Shown here: positions 54,901-64,000 of the stretch, one piece after another | Layout: each line of letters begins with the position of its first letter | How positions within the stretch are numbered: the stretch's first letter is position 1 | Assembly: GCA_001599935.1 (NCBI GenBank) | Contig: BCIJ01000042.1 | Coordinates: 58,302-122,301, forward strand | Source: Holtermannia corniformis | Taxonomy: Eukaryota > Basidiomycota > Tremellomycetes > Holtermanniales | Direction of reading: 5' to 3' | DNA length: 64,000 nt | Made by a program: the position numbers and the translations under genes | Notes under the pieces: model-generated | The model's database searches: none | What the model was told of the DNA's origin: nothing | Seen by the model: only the letters and a program-made list of their open reading frames with translations

Positions 54901-57737
54901 CTCCACGCTGATCAGCCGCAGGATTTGACAGACTGCGTCAACGTCATGGCGGCCAACCTCACGGAGCAAGTGCGGACGATTGCTCATGCTACCGTCAGTC
55001 TTTGTGCATTAAGCAGTGGCCGATACTGACGCAAACAGACGGCCGTCGCTCGAGGCGACCTGACTCAGAAAGTCGTCGGGGTGACCGTGTCCGGCGAGAT
55101 CCTGGACCTCGGCAACACAGTATGTGTAGACGTTGACCAACATACCCGTACTCATCATGGCTAGATCAACAACATGATTGACAGTCTAGCCATCTTCGCC
55201 GCTGAAGTCACCAGGGTCGCACGGGAAGTCGGTACCGAGGGCAAGCTCGGGGTGCAGGCCAAGGTCGAGAACATCGAGGGCACATGGCAGGAGATCACGT
55301 ACGGTCTATGGACTTGGCTTTGGCTTGCTCACTGTTGATAGGTCCAACGTCAACACCATGGCCTCCAACTTGACATCGCAAGTCAGGGCGTTCGCCCAGA
55401 TCTCGGCTGCGGCGACTGATGGGGACTTTACTCGTTTCATCACGGTCGAGGCCAGTGGAGAGATGGACTCGTTGAAGACCAAGGTTGGTCATCGTCTTAG
55501 TCAATGATCTTGCTGATGGCGCGCAGATCAACCAAATGGTCTTCAACTTGAGAGAGAGTATCGAGAAGAACACCAGCGCACGTCAAACTGCCGAACTCGC
55601 CAACAAGTCCAAGTCCGAGTTCCTTGCCAACATGTCGCATGAGATCCGGTGGGTCTAGTCTAGATGTGTCTCGTTGATACTGACTCGCTAGAACACCCAT
55701 GAACGGGATCATCGGCATGACAGTCTTGACTCTCGAAAGCGAGCTTACCCGTCAACAACGAGAGAACTTGATGATTGTTTCCAGTTTGGCGAGCTCGCTG
55801 TTGACAATCATCGATGACATTCTGGATATCAGCAAGAGTGAGTTTCGGTCCCGCATGGTACATTGTTGATTGCTGACGACAATTAGTCGAGGCTGGCCGG
55901 ATGACGATGGAGCAAATCTCGTTCTCGTTGCGGCTTGCTGTGTTCAGCGTGCTCAAGACACTCTGTGTCAAGGCGTCGCAGAACAAGCTGGATCTCATCT
56001 ACGACGTCGACCCTGCCATCCCTGACCAACTGATTGGTGATCCTTTGAGACTTCGTCAAGTCATCACGAACTTGATTGGCAATGCTGTCAAGTTCACAAC
56101 GTGGGTTATACTGTGACCGACGAATGGGCTGACAGTGCTGTGTAGCAAAGGTCAGGTGGCCTTGAGCTGTCGAGTGAAGAAGTACGTCGAAGGCGCCGTC
56201 GAGCTCGAGTTCTGCGTGGCGGACACGGGCATTGGGATCAAGCAAGACAAGCTAGACGTCATCTTCGACACCTTTGCACAAGCCGATGGCTCTACGACAC
56301 GGGCATGTTTGCGCCAGTGTCAGTGAGCAGGAGCTAATCTGTTGTACCAGAAATACGGCGGCACCGGTCTGGGCCTGACGATTTCCAAACGGCTGGTCAA
56401 CTTGATGCAGGGCAATCTTTGGGTCGAGTCAGAGGTAAGTCATCTGCGTCAACCGCGGAAACGCCTAACGTGCATCGTAGTATGGAGAGGGCAGTCGATG
56501 TGGGTTACGAAGGGGTCTGCTACAATGAGTACTGACAATCGCGCCTCGCACATAGTCTACTTTGTAAGTCTACGTCTACGATAGCGGCGCAAAGCTCATG
56601 ATTCTGCAGACGACATTGGCGGAGATGACAAACATCCCTCGCGAACAAGTCATTGAACGATTGGCACCGTGGAACCAACGATATGTGCTGTACATCGACA
56701 TCCTCGGCGATACGACTGGCGTGGCCGATATGCTGCGCGAGCTGAACTTGCGGCCTATCATTGTACACTCTGTCACCGAGGTCAAGGCGTTGAAGCGCAG
56801 CCCGGACCTACCAACCTTCGACACGATGATTGTCGACTCATTGAGTGCTGTGAGTTGCCCCCATCCTAGCCATGTTGCGACTAACGATGCTAGGCTGAGC
56901 AATTACGAGCCATGGAGCAACTCAAATACATCCCCATTGTACTCCTTGCTCCTGTGAGTCCTGTAAAAGCCTTGTAGCCTTAAATCGCTGATATTCCAAG
57001 GCCAAACCCCCGCCAGGCGCCGACGTGCAGCCATTCATCGACCTCCCCGAAAGCCGACGGCGACTGCTCGCCCTTCCGTCGCAAGGCAACGAGACGTTGT
57101 CCCCAATCCCAGTCAAGGACTGCCTTGAGATGGGTATCAACACCTACTACACCACGCCCCTCTCGTTGCAGGAGCTCTGCAACGCCATCATCCCCGCTCT
57201 CGAATCGCACCAGCTGCAACCTGGAGACAGCGGCAAGGACGCCGTGCTGAGCATCTTGCTCGCCGAGGACAACTATGTCAACCAAAAGCTTGCCGTCAAG
57301 CTGCTCGAGGTTGCCGGGCACAAGATCGAGGTGGCGGACAATGGCGAGATTGCTGTCGACAAGTACAAGTGCGTGAATTTGATCCTGACTACGCATCGCT
57401 GACGTGTCGCAGACGCCAACGCGTCGCAAACGCGCCGTTCGACGTCATCCTCATGGATGTGTCCATGCCGGTCATGGGTGGCATGGAAGCCACTGGCAAC
57501 ATTCGCGTTTATGAAGAGCAGGAGGGGTGGCCACGGGTGCCCATCATCGCCCTCACGGCGCATGCCATGCTTGGCGATCGCGAGAAGTGTATTGAAGCTG
57601 GCATGGTGAGTACTCGTCAGAGTACATGACGTGCATCGCTGAGAGCCCAGGACGAATACGTGACCAAACCTCTGCGACGCGGGGATCTGTTGGCGAGCAT
57701 TGCCAAAGTCTTGCGCCACACTCCTGTAACCTCTTGA
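51930..57737 (+). CDS. Group III hybrid histidine kinase (NIK1/OS-1 type)
   Basis: Cytosolic osmosensor acting upstream of the HOG MAP-kinase pathway and, by family, the target pathway of phenylpyrrole fungicides. A disordered N-terminus ([14 protein letters not shown]) is followed by seven P-type HAMP units, each with (A/S)VA-x-GDL or similar and an inter-repeat EVTRV-x-LEVGT-x-G-x-LGGQA. The kinase core has [16 protein letters not shown] (H-box), [20 protein letters not shown] (N-box), VADTGIGI and KYGGTGLGL. The receiver has [26 protein letters not shown] (phospho-acceptor Asp), ALTAH and [11 protein letters not shown]. It ends VLRHTPVTS. More than twenty introns, many at matching points of successive HAMP repeats. 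All key residues are present, so it looks functional. Confidence 0.95.
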
Positions 57738-57982
57738 CGACCCCTCCGTTCCGAATCACAATCTTGTCTGGTCTAGTCGACGCGCGGCCATGCGAGGCCA
57801 ACCTGTACAGATGTGTCTCTGTATTTGAGACGAGCATTTCCTAATGGCAGGCCAGTCCAATTAGAGAGGCTTCCAAATACGCAAATTTACGTAATCACGG
57901 CGTTACGGCGTTACATGTATGCATAGGGGGTTAAGCCNTCGACTTTCGCCACCGCCGCCATCTCAGCCAGCACCATCACCCG
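57738..57982. other. 3' flank of kinase and left end of transposon
   Basis: Kinase 3' UTR grading into the downstream end of the transposase gene. Near 57,890-57,930 a direct repeat of GGCGTTAC and neighbouring ACGTAATCAC could belong to a terminal inverted repeat of the pogo-type element; the matching right end is missing because an LTR element interrupts it. One N at 57,938. Confidence 0.35.
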
Positions 57983-59686
57983 TCACTCGTCATCTACCTC
58001 GATTGGTTCGACTTGAGAGCCTTGCAAGGGTGAAAAGTAGTTCTTCAGGCTTGTCTGCGAGAGATGCTGGGCCCGGCAAAGTCGCACATCCCTCGCAGCC
58101 GCCTGCAAGCCACTTTGAAGGCTTTGCCACTGATCATCGTCTTGCCAGCTTGCATGCGCTTGAAGTGTCGAGATCGCAGCTGCTACTGCATCGTGTGATG
58201 GCCCTGTAGGTACGGGCACGCTCTGATTGCCTTGCAGTGGCCCGTCAGTGATCTCGAACTCGTCATCGGACTCATCGTCAAGATCTTTCTGCTTTCGAGC
58301 AGCGGCAAGCAGCTCTTCTGGCTCCATTGGGTCGGGTATGTATGCACTGGGCTCGTCTTGACCATCCACGAGGTCGCTGACTGCAATGCGGCAGCGTCTT
58401 GGAACGATCTCGGCTTCTTCAAGTTGATTTAGCGCCTGAGCGAGGCCCTCAAGGGCATTTGAGACGCCTGGGTCGTTGCTAAACGTCACCTGGGTAAGTG
58501 CGCGGCCTCTCAAAGTACAAGACTGACCTTGAACCATCCTCAGAGACGATTGCCAGGTCCAACTCGCCCTCAGCGTCTTCCTCGCCCGGTAGGATCCCAG
58601 ACTTTCGCCAGCAGTTGACCATGCTCTCAGGAGAGACGCACGACCACGCCTTGCTCGCCATCTCAACTGCTTCGAGTAGCTTGATGCTCCAAATCTCCCG
58701 AATACCGGCATTTCCCTCATCCAATCGGCGCAACGCCCGTTCCGCAAACAACCGCCGATAGTTTGCCTTGAAGGCTGCGATTATCCCTTGGTCTAGAGGC
58801 TGTATGTGGGAAGTCATGTTCGGAGCAAGGAACTCGAGGGTGATGTTGGTGAGTTTGAGTGGCGGATTCTTCTTGAAGTCGGCTTCTGCGATCTTCTCCT
58901 GGTTTTTCTTGTTACGAGGATCGATGTCAAGCTCCTCGCGGCTCACCAAAGTGTGTACTTTGGCGTTGTCAAGGAGCAAGACGATCTTGCGTCCCTCTTG
59001 GCGCAGGCGACGATCCCAGCGATCTGCCCATTGCGTGAACAACCACATCGTCATGTACGCGTTCGCCTGGTGCGTGTATTCGACGCCGAGGGACTTGAGC
59101 ACATTCTTGCCGTCTTTGAAGCTTTTGGGCTCCTTTGCTGAGCCAATGATCAACGCTGGAGCGCTCTCGCCTAGAGCGCTCACTGCGAAGACGTAGGTGA
59201 CGCGATCGCGAGACTTCTGGAGGCCAGGCTGGCGGGTATGTGCCAGACTACGGTCTGGAATCATCCTGGCTTGTCAACGGCCGGTACACGTGGCCTGGCT
59301 CGACGTACCTCCAGTACAAGCCCGTTTCGTCCATGTTGAATGTATCCTTGAGCGGATACCTCGAGAGCAGGCCTTGCAGACGCAGGCGCTCAGGCGGAAC
59401 AGTCATGATATCGACGGAGCCGGCTTCGCCGTGCTCTGCCAAGCACTTCAGGTCGTTTCGGTGCTTGAACTTCTCGAGCCATCCACGACTAGGCATCGTC
59501 GGTTCGATAGGATGCCCTAGAGCATTGGCGATTCGCGTATACTGTGCCATGATGGTCCAGTCGCTGAGTTTGGCGCCTTTGGCTAGCGCTTGGTCAACCC
59601 AGAGGGCCAAGGCTGCATCGACGAGTGGCACGCGCACTCGGCGCGTGCGCCGGCGGCCTGGCAGCGAGAGGGCGTTGGTGCGGCGC
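57983..59686 (-). pseudogene. Pogo/Fot1-type transposase, 5'-truncated by an LTR element
   Basis: DDE transposase of the Tc1/mariner-pogo group. The partial CENP-B-type HTH reads VDQALAKGAKLSDWTIMAQY, then MPSRGWLEKFKHRNDLKCL. Catalytic acidic residues are kept: FNMDETGLYWR, IVLLLDNAKVH and QPLDQGIIAAFKANYRRLF. A 44-nt intron splits YWR from MIPDRSLAHTRQPGLQKSRD, and a second one separates VSEDGS from SNDPGVSNALEGL in the C-terminus, which ends EVDDE. There is no disabling stop in the spliced frame. The N-terminal psq-type HTH and the start codon are missing: the reading frame runs into the LTR boundary at the right edge. It was probably active before that insertion. Confidence 0.8.
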
Positions 59687-59863
59687 TGTTAGGCCCGGGC
59701 ACGGCAGAAGGCCAGACCGGGGTGGACGGAGTAGAGAGGGAAGGGAAATAGCCTGTTGCACAGGACAGGGTGCTCACTAGAGGTACAGATCAGACCTGGT
59801 GTGCTTGATGTCTTGAGGGCGAGTGGTAGTGAGGCTTGAGAGTGGATAACGTATGATATTTGA

Positions 59864-59887
59864 TCCTTGGGAACTGGGTCCCAAGGA
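59864..59887 (-). other. Perfect 9-bp hairpin just downstream of the LTR TATA box
   Basis: TCCTTGGGA and TCCCAAGGA are separated by six bases. On the minus strand the hairpin begins about 5 nt after the TATA box, so it spans the likely transcription start region of the LTR. Confidence 0.6.
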
Positions 59888-59892
59888 TGGGT

Positions 59893-59900
59893 CTTATATA
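59893..59900 (-). promoter_or_regulatory. LTR TATA box
   Basis: TATATAAG on the minus strand in the middle of the LTR, the likely core promoter at the U3/R border. Confidence 0.6.
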
Positions 59901-59950
59901 CAATGGAAAGACAATAGGAAAAGACTCTAGGCGGAGGCGGTGTCGAAGTA

Positions 59951-60092
59951 GTCGGCATCGACATCGGCATCGACATCGACATCGACATCGACATCGACAT
60001 CGACATCGACATCGACATCGACATCGACATCGAAGTCGAGGAGTCGGAGTCGGAGTCGGAGTCGAGGAGTCGGAGTCGGAGTTGGAGTCGGG
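59951..60092 (+). repeat. Hexanucleotide microsatellite inside the LTR
   Basis: More than ten copies of CATCGA, then a block of GGAGTC-type units with interruptions. In translation it gives Asp-Val, Ser-Met or Arg-His repeats in different frames, none of which I take as coding. Confidence 0.9.
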
Positions 60093-60176
60093 GTATTAGG
60101 TTGGTGGCACCTGAGTGGCAGTTCTTGGAGGGTGCTGATTGGTTCTTGTGTTGCGATCCGGTTGCGGGTCGTAACA

Positions 60177-60191
60177 GTACCCCCCGCTTGA
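60177..60191 (-). other. Polypurine tract of the gypsy element
   Basis: On the minus strand CAAGCGGGGGGTAC abuts the LTR start TGTTACGACC, the standard primer site for plus-strand DNA synthesis. Confidence 0.7.
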
Positions 60192-60681
60192 AGATCTGGG
60201 CCTCTGCCTTGGTTTTTGTTGGTTGCGTGTCTTGATAACTGCTTTTGATGTGGTTGGGATGTGTGGATGGGGTGGTGGGGAGGGATGTGATTGACAAGGC
60301 GCTTTGAAACGTCTGATTTGGTGATGAAACAGGTGTGAAACAGGTGAAACACAGATGTTTTGACCGATCGGGGAGATTGGGTGTGTGTGGTGATGAAATT
60401 GGTATGTTGCCGGGGGTATTTGGGGTCCCTGAGTCNTTTGCTGGTGTTGCCTGGCCTTGTTGGTGGTTTGTTGTGGTGGAATCGGTGTTTGTTGCGGTGT
60501 TTTATTGTTTGCAGCCCAAGTTCCGGAAGGAGCAGTTGAAAGTGGCACTCTTCCACCTATTGTTCGCTGTTTTGGGTTTTTTCACCGGTTCTACTGGGCG
60601 CAGCGTCGCCATTTATGGCCGTGCGCGTCCGCAGAGAAGAGNACTACACCCCCACCAGCTTACAGACCCTCAATTGCAACG

Positions 60682-61270
60682 ATGGCAGACCAACAAGAGA
60701 TTCCGCTTCTTCAGCCTGCACCTGCAGGAGGTGTATGTTGAAGTCAGGCTGTGGGCAAGCTGCAGTGCTGACGCTTTGTAGGCCCTTGGCACCGAACCCA
60801 ATCTACCTATCCGTGTGGAAGAGGCAGTCTTGGCTGGCAAAATTGCGGACCTTGCCCAGGAGAACATGGTGCGCATTTTTCGCTTTTTTCCTATGTGTTG
60901 GGGCTGATCATGGGGGCAGATCTGGTCGCCAGAGGGCGTGGCTAGGCTTGTTGCAATGCTACAGCCAGTGGCTTGCTCGTCCACACACCTGCGCGCCTCC
61001 CAGACGCTCTCAGTCAGGCGTGATGGGGCAAGGAAGTGTGTGACTTGTGCAAGGGAGCATAAGGTTTGTGACCTCTCAGCTCGTTTGGAGCAGCTAGAGG
61101 TCGCAGAGTTCATCTCTGGATGGTTTGAGGGTGCCATCCAGATGGGAGGAGACGAAGGGGCAGCCCAGATGANGCTGGGGGAGATCAGGTTTGCGCTTCA
61201 AGAGGTGAAAGCTCTCTTTGAAGGGCTTCGCCAGAGCGCGGGTTTGACGCGGTTTGTGTTGGACATCTAG
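60682..61270 (+). CDS. Antisense spliced ORF carried by the retrotransposon, unknown function
   Basis: Three exons, with donors gtatgt and gtgcgc and acceptors tttgtag and gggcag, all phase 0. The product starts MADQQEIPLLQPAPAGG, continues ALGTEPNLPIRVEEAVLAGK and IADLAQENM, then IWSPEGVARLVAMLQPV. A Cys block KCVTCAREHKVCD has CX2CX6C spacing, like the first half of a fungal Zn2Cys6 finger, and is followed by helices (LSARLEQLEVAEFISGWFEG, LRFALQEVKALFEG-like) ending RFVLDI. One N falls in the third exon and one just after the stop. It lies opposite in sense to pol, between pol and the 3' LTR. No database family is recognised. Confidence 0.6.
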
Positions 61271-62020
61271 NTGTCTGCTTGTGATGCAAATGTGCGCCTT
61301 GATTCCACGGTCCTGGCGGTATCCTCGGTTTTGCTGTANCTGCAGCGGTTGATTTTTCCGGAGTGGAAAAGGAAAATGGGCCACCTTTGNGCCCGTCTCG
61401 AGCGCGTCTCGAGCGTGTTCGGAAGCCAAATTTCAACTTTGGCTACGAGGCTCTTTGACGGGTATGCTATATACCGATCGAAAGCTCTGATCCGTGTGAA
61501 TACGGATCTGATTTCAGAACGGCTCTAAAAGCCGTTGGTCACCCGTAATAGGTGCACGAAGGTTCGGTGAACCATATGGAGCGGTTCCGCAAAAACAGCT
61601 CACAGGCGGGTGTGCTGTATACGGATCGAAAGCTGTGATCCAGGGCTATCCGGCAAGCCCAAAATCACCGCGATAGCATGCGCCAGTCCTGAGATATCGA
61701 GGTACGATTTTGGCTCAGATGCGCCAGGATTCAAAGCCTGGAGCAGCTCCGATAGGCACGGTGTCGCGCGCCTGTTGGGCGCCTAGTTCTTGCTAAACGC
61801 GCCTAGTGAGATGCCTGGCTTTGCAGGCCTGAACCTTTGGGTTAGGTGTGCCAGGCCGCTGGTAACGCTGCGTTTGCGCGCCTATTGATAGGCTGAGAGA
61901 CGAAGTGGGTTGTGGTCATGGGGAAAGTTGGTGGTGGGGCTGGTGGAGGACGATTGGGGATGGTAATTGGCGTATAGGGAGAGGGGATAGACGGTATTGT
62001 TGGTGCAGAAGGGACATCTG
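61271..62020. other. Non-coding part of the element between pol and antisense ORF
   Basis: No ORF of note. A 24-nt direct repeat occurs twice with few mismatches (about 61470-61493 and 61618-61641, core GATCGAAAGCT then TGATCC), and GCGCCTA motifs recur near 61,785-61,885. Three Ns lie in its first 120 bases. Confidence 0.5.
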
Positions 62021-64000
62021 CTATTGAGCAGGAAGCGGGAAGCGTGCAGATTTCGGCTGCGTAGGATGTTGCCGGTGGTAGTCTGNCACNAGTTCTTGTG
62101 CNTTGCTGAGGTTGTCGAGGGGTTCCCAGGTGTTGTCCTCTGGACCATAGCCAATCCATGAGACCAGATAGCGGACAGGATCAGACCGGTAGCGGCGGTC
62201 NANCTTGGAGTCCAGGATAGCGGCCACTTCGTATTCCATGTCGCCTTCAATTTCGATGGGTGGAGGCGGAGGGAATGTGCGATCCGGGATGGTGTTGGGA
62301 ATGTAGGGCTCGAGGAGACGCACATTGAAGACGTTGTGGATGCGTAGATCTTTGGGAAGATCCAGGCGGTACACATGGGAGGAGACCTTTGCCGTGATGG
62401 TGAAGGGGCCGATGAAGCGTTGGTCGAGCTTCTTTGTGGGGCGAAGTGACTTGAGGTTTACCGTAGAGAGCCAGACCTTGTCGCCAACAGCGTAAGCAGG
62501 CGCAGGGAGATGTCCCCTGTTGTACGCTCGTGCTGATTGCTGGTTGCTGATGTTGATCTGATCTCGGAGGAACGTGTGCAAGTCGTCCAAGTTGGCCGCA
62601 AAGGTGTGAGCCTCGGAGGAGGTGGTTGGTGATGGAGTGGGGTCGAATGCCGATGGTGGGTGGTAGCCCTTGTTGGCGAAGAAGGGGGAGAGACNGGTGG
62701 CGGAGTGTGTTGCGTTATTGTACGCAAATTCGGCCAGCGGGAGCAAATTGAACCAATCAGATTGTCGGTGATTGGTGAAGATCCGCAGGTATTGGTCGAG
62801 TGATTGATTTACCCGTTCGGTCTGCCCATCCGTTTGTGGGTGGTACGCAGTNGAGTAATNNTGCTTGATGCGGAGGAGTTGNGTGAAGGATCGCCAAAAT
62901 TTGGAGACGAANGTTGATCCGCGGTCGGAGATGATGTTGGCCGGGATGCCGTGTTTCGAAAATACGTGTGTGACGTATAGTTGGGCGAGTCCTTCGGAGT
63001 CGATGGTGGTNGTNGTNGGGATAAAGATAGCCATCTTTGTGAGACGGTCAACAATCACAAGGATTGCGTCACAGCCATGTGAAGGTGGCAGTTCCACGAT
63101 GAAGTCCATGGAGATGGACGTCCACGGGTAGGGTGCGATGGGGAGTGACTTGAGCTCTCCGTATGGTTTATGCCGAACAGGCTTGTTCCTCTTGCACGTC
63201 TCGCATGACGAGACNTACTGAGTCACNAAGTCCTTCATCTTCGGCCACCAATACGTGCGTTGGAGAAGCTTGAGTGTTCCCTTGCGCCCTGGGTGTCCAG
63301 CCAGTTGCGAGTCGTGGTGGTACTGCGTGATGCGCAAGTACATGTTGTTTGTCGAGGGGACCACGATTTTGTCGTTGCGGTAGAGGGTGTTGGCGGACAT
63401 GCGGTAGGGTGTTGGCNGGTTGGTGATGATGTCCGCAAGTGTGGGGTCCAGGTGTTGTTGGTCCCTGATGTCGTCCAAGAGGAGGGAGGACATTGAGAAT
63501 GCGGCACAAAGGGTAGTAACCATTTGTTCAGGCCGCAGGAAAGCGCGGAAGTTGTGATCCGGGATCTTGCTGGTGTCGTCCAGTTGATAGTCTTCGCGTC
63601 TGCTGAGTGCGTCCGGGGAAATGTTGTCGCGTCCGGGACGGTAGGTGATGGTGAAGTTGAAGTTGACCATGAATTCGTACCAGCGTGCTTGTCGTCGGGT
63701 AAGCTGCTTGGTAGAGGAGAAGTATTNGAGGCTNCGGTGATCGGTGTACACCTGAATGGTGTGTTGCGCGCCTTCGAGGTAGTGACGCCATTCCCTGAAG
63801 GAGGAGACAATGGCGAGCATCTCCTTGTCGTGGATTTCGTAGTTGAGTTCGGCCGGTTGCATCTTGCGGGAGTAGAATGCGATGGGTTGAGTGTGGCCGT
63901 TGGGAAAGGGTTGCGAGATGACAGCGCCCAGCGCAAAGTCTGATGCGTCTGTCTCGACCACGATAGGTAGGGATGGGTCGAAGTGTCGGAGAAGAAGGTC
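62021..64000 (-). CDS. Gypsy Pol polyprotein, partial: RNase H, integrase, chromodomain
   Basis: The frame is open at the right edge. Order on the minus strand: RNase H of the reverse transcriptase ([54 protein letters not shown]); integrase zinc-binding H...H...C..C ([29 protein letters not shown]); catalytic core with Asp in [11 protein letters not shown], Asp in IISDRGS and Glu in [14 protein letters not shown]; the GPY-like [20 protein letters not shown]; and a chromodomain [18 protein letters not shown]. It ends RFPLPAQ. About twenty ambiguous bases occur but no clear stop or frameshift, so this copy or consensus looks potentially intact. Confidence 0.9.
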   Translation of the reverse strand, partial: DLLLRHFDPSLPIVVETDASDFALGAVISQPFPNGHTQPIAFYSRKMQPAELNYEIHDKEMLAIVSSFREWRHYLEGAQHTIQVYTDHXSLXYFSSTKQLTRRQARWYEFMVNFNFTITYRPGRDNISPDALSRREDYQLDDTSKIPDHNFRAFLRPEQMVTTLCAAFSMSSLLLDDIRDQQHLDPTLADIITNXPTPYRMSANTLYRNDKIVVPSTNNMYLRITQYHHDSQLAGHPGRKGTLKLLQRTYWWPKMKDXVTQXVSSCETCKRNKPVRHKPYGELKSLPIAPYPWTSISMDFIVELPPSHGCDAILVIVDRLTKMAIFIXXXTTIDSEGLAQLYVTHVFSKHGIPANIISDRGSXFVSKFWRSFXQLLRIKXXYXTAYHPQTDGQTERVNQSLDQYLRIFTNHRQSDWFNLLPLAEFAYNNATHSATXLSPFFANKGYHPPSAFDPTPSPTTSSEAHTFAANLDDLHTFLRDQINISNQQSARAYNRGHLPAPAYAVGDKVWLSTVNLKSLRPTKKLDQRFIGPFTITAKVSSHVYRLDLPKDLRIHNVFNVRLLEPYIPNTIPDRTFPPPPPIEIEGDMEYEVAAILDSKXDRRYRSDPVRYLVSWIGYGPEDNTWEPLDNLSXAQEXVXDYHRQHPTQPKSARFPLPAQ

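Larger units (their letters stand above)
59687..60176 (-). repeat. 3' LTR (about 490 bp, TGTTA...TAACA)
   Basis: On the plus strand the segment starts TGTTAGGCCC and ends GGGTCGTAACA, giving perfect 5-bp terminal inverted repeats of the TG...CA type. On the minus strand it is immediately preceded by AAGCGGGGGGTAC, a classic polypurine tract. It contains a TATATAAG box and a hexanucleotide microsatellite. The bases next to its left end (59682-59686, ggcgc) would be one copy of the target-site duplication. Confidence 0.78.
59687..64000 (-). mobile_element. Ty3/gypsy (chromovirus-type) LTR retrotransposon, 3' part
   Basis: Minus-strand element comprising, from its 3' end, one LTR, a G-rich polypurine tract, a 1.8-kb non-pol region holding an antisense ORF, and pol from a chromodomain and integrase back to RNase H, where the window ends. 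The 5' LTR, gag, protease and most of reverse transcriptase lie beyond. It is inserted in the 5' part of a pogo-type transposase gene. Nearly all Ns of the window fall inside it, as expected for a multi-copy, collapsed repeat. Confidence 0.8.

Noticed and set aside
57890..57930. Terminal inverted repeat of the pogo element
   Set aside because: Only one end is in view, since the other is beyond the LTR insertion; mentioned as possible but not called as a feature.
59700..60297. Long ORFs of Ser-Met, Asp-Val or Arg-His repeats
   Set aside because: They are translations of a hexamer microsatellite within an LTR, in several frames at once.
1..64000. tRNA, rRNA, CRISPR, riboswitch or bacterial operon features
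   Set aside because: Scanned for B-box-like GGTTCGA contexts and repeat arrays; nothing with a matching partner structure was found, and the sequence is fungal nuclear DNA.

Overview
The window is eukaryotic nuclear DNA from a compact filamentous or yeast-like fungus. It shows dense protein-coding genes on both strands, GC-rich codon use, and many short GT-AG introns (mostly 30-85 nt) with CTGAC/CTAAC-like branch points. Gene content fits a basidiomycete, perhaps of the Pucciniomycotina: a group III hybrid histidine kinase with seven HAMP repeats, a KAR9-GAS2 protein, intron-rich conserved genes and a chromodomain Ty3/gypsy element. The assignment is inference; no rRNA or other species marker is present.

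Layout. 1-2.3 kb: 5' end of coatomer alpha (COPI) and COX6B/COX12, both minus strand. 2.5-6.4 kb: six diverged, similarly oriented small ORFs (81-111 codons) sharing a histidine-rich H-x3-4-(P/A/E)-H-x-H core, which I cannot match to a known family. 6.5-20.8 kb: an HCNGP/SAP30BP-like regulator, a Cdc14-type septation (SIN) protein, the chitin synthase activator SKT5/CHS4 with a CVIM prenylation box, an F-BAR/RhoGAP (RGD1-like), a small unknown, an EXS-domain ERD1-like membrane protein, the SDH assembly factor SDHAF1/SDH6 and a secreted two-domain fasciclin protein. 21-33 kb: RAV1 (V-ATPase assembly), ALG8 (N-glycan glucosyltransferase), a BRCT protein, two small paralogous ORFs and folylpolyglutamate synthase. 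33.5-46 kb: dihydroxy-acid dehydratase (ILV3), an mpaB/rubber-oxygenase-like protein, a decaying FAD monooxygenase, a gypsy integrase remnant, LUC7 (U1 snRNP) and two uncharacterised spliced genes. 46-57.7 kb: KAR9-GAS2 and the osmosensing hybrid histidine kinase.

57.9-64 kb is transposon territory and the only part with ambiguous bases (N). A pogo/Fot1-type transposase gene is cut at its 5' end by the 3' LTR of a gypsy/chromovirus element whose integrase, RNase H and chromodomain run off the right edge. Between pol and the 3' LTR this element carries a spliced ORF in antisense.

Most genes are housekeeping genes with no operon-like logic. Two loose themes are cell-wall/morphogenesis signalling (SKT5, RGD1, CDC14, KAR9, the histidine kinase, FAS1) and secretory or vacuolar membrane function (COPA, ERD1, ALG8, RAV1). 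Splice sites were placed by eye from reading frame and protein-family conservation; coordinates of multi-exon genes give the outer limits of the coding span, and several 5' ends are provisional.
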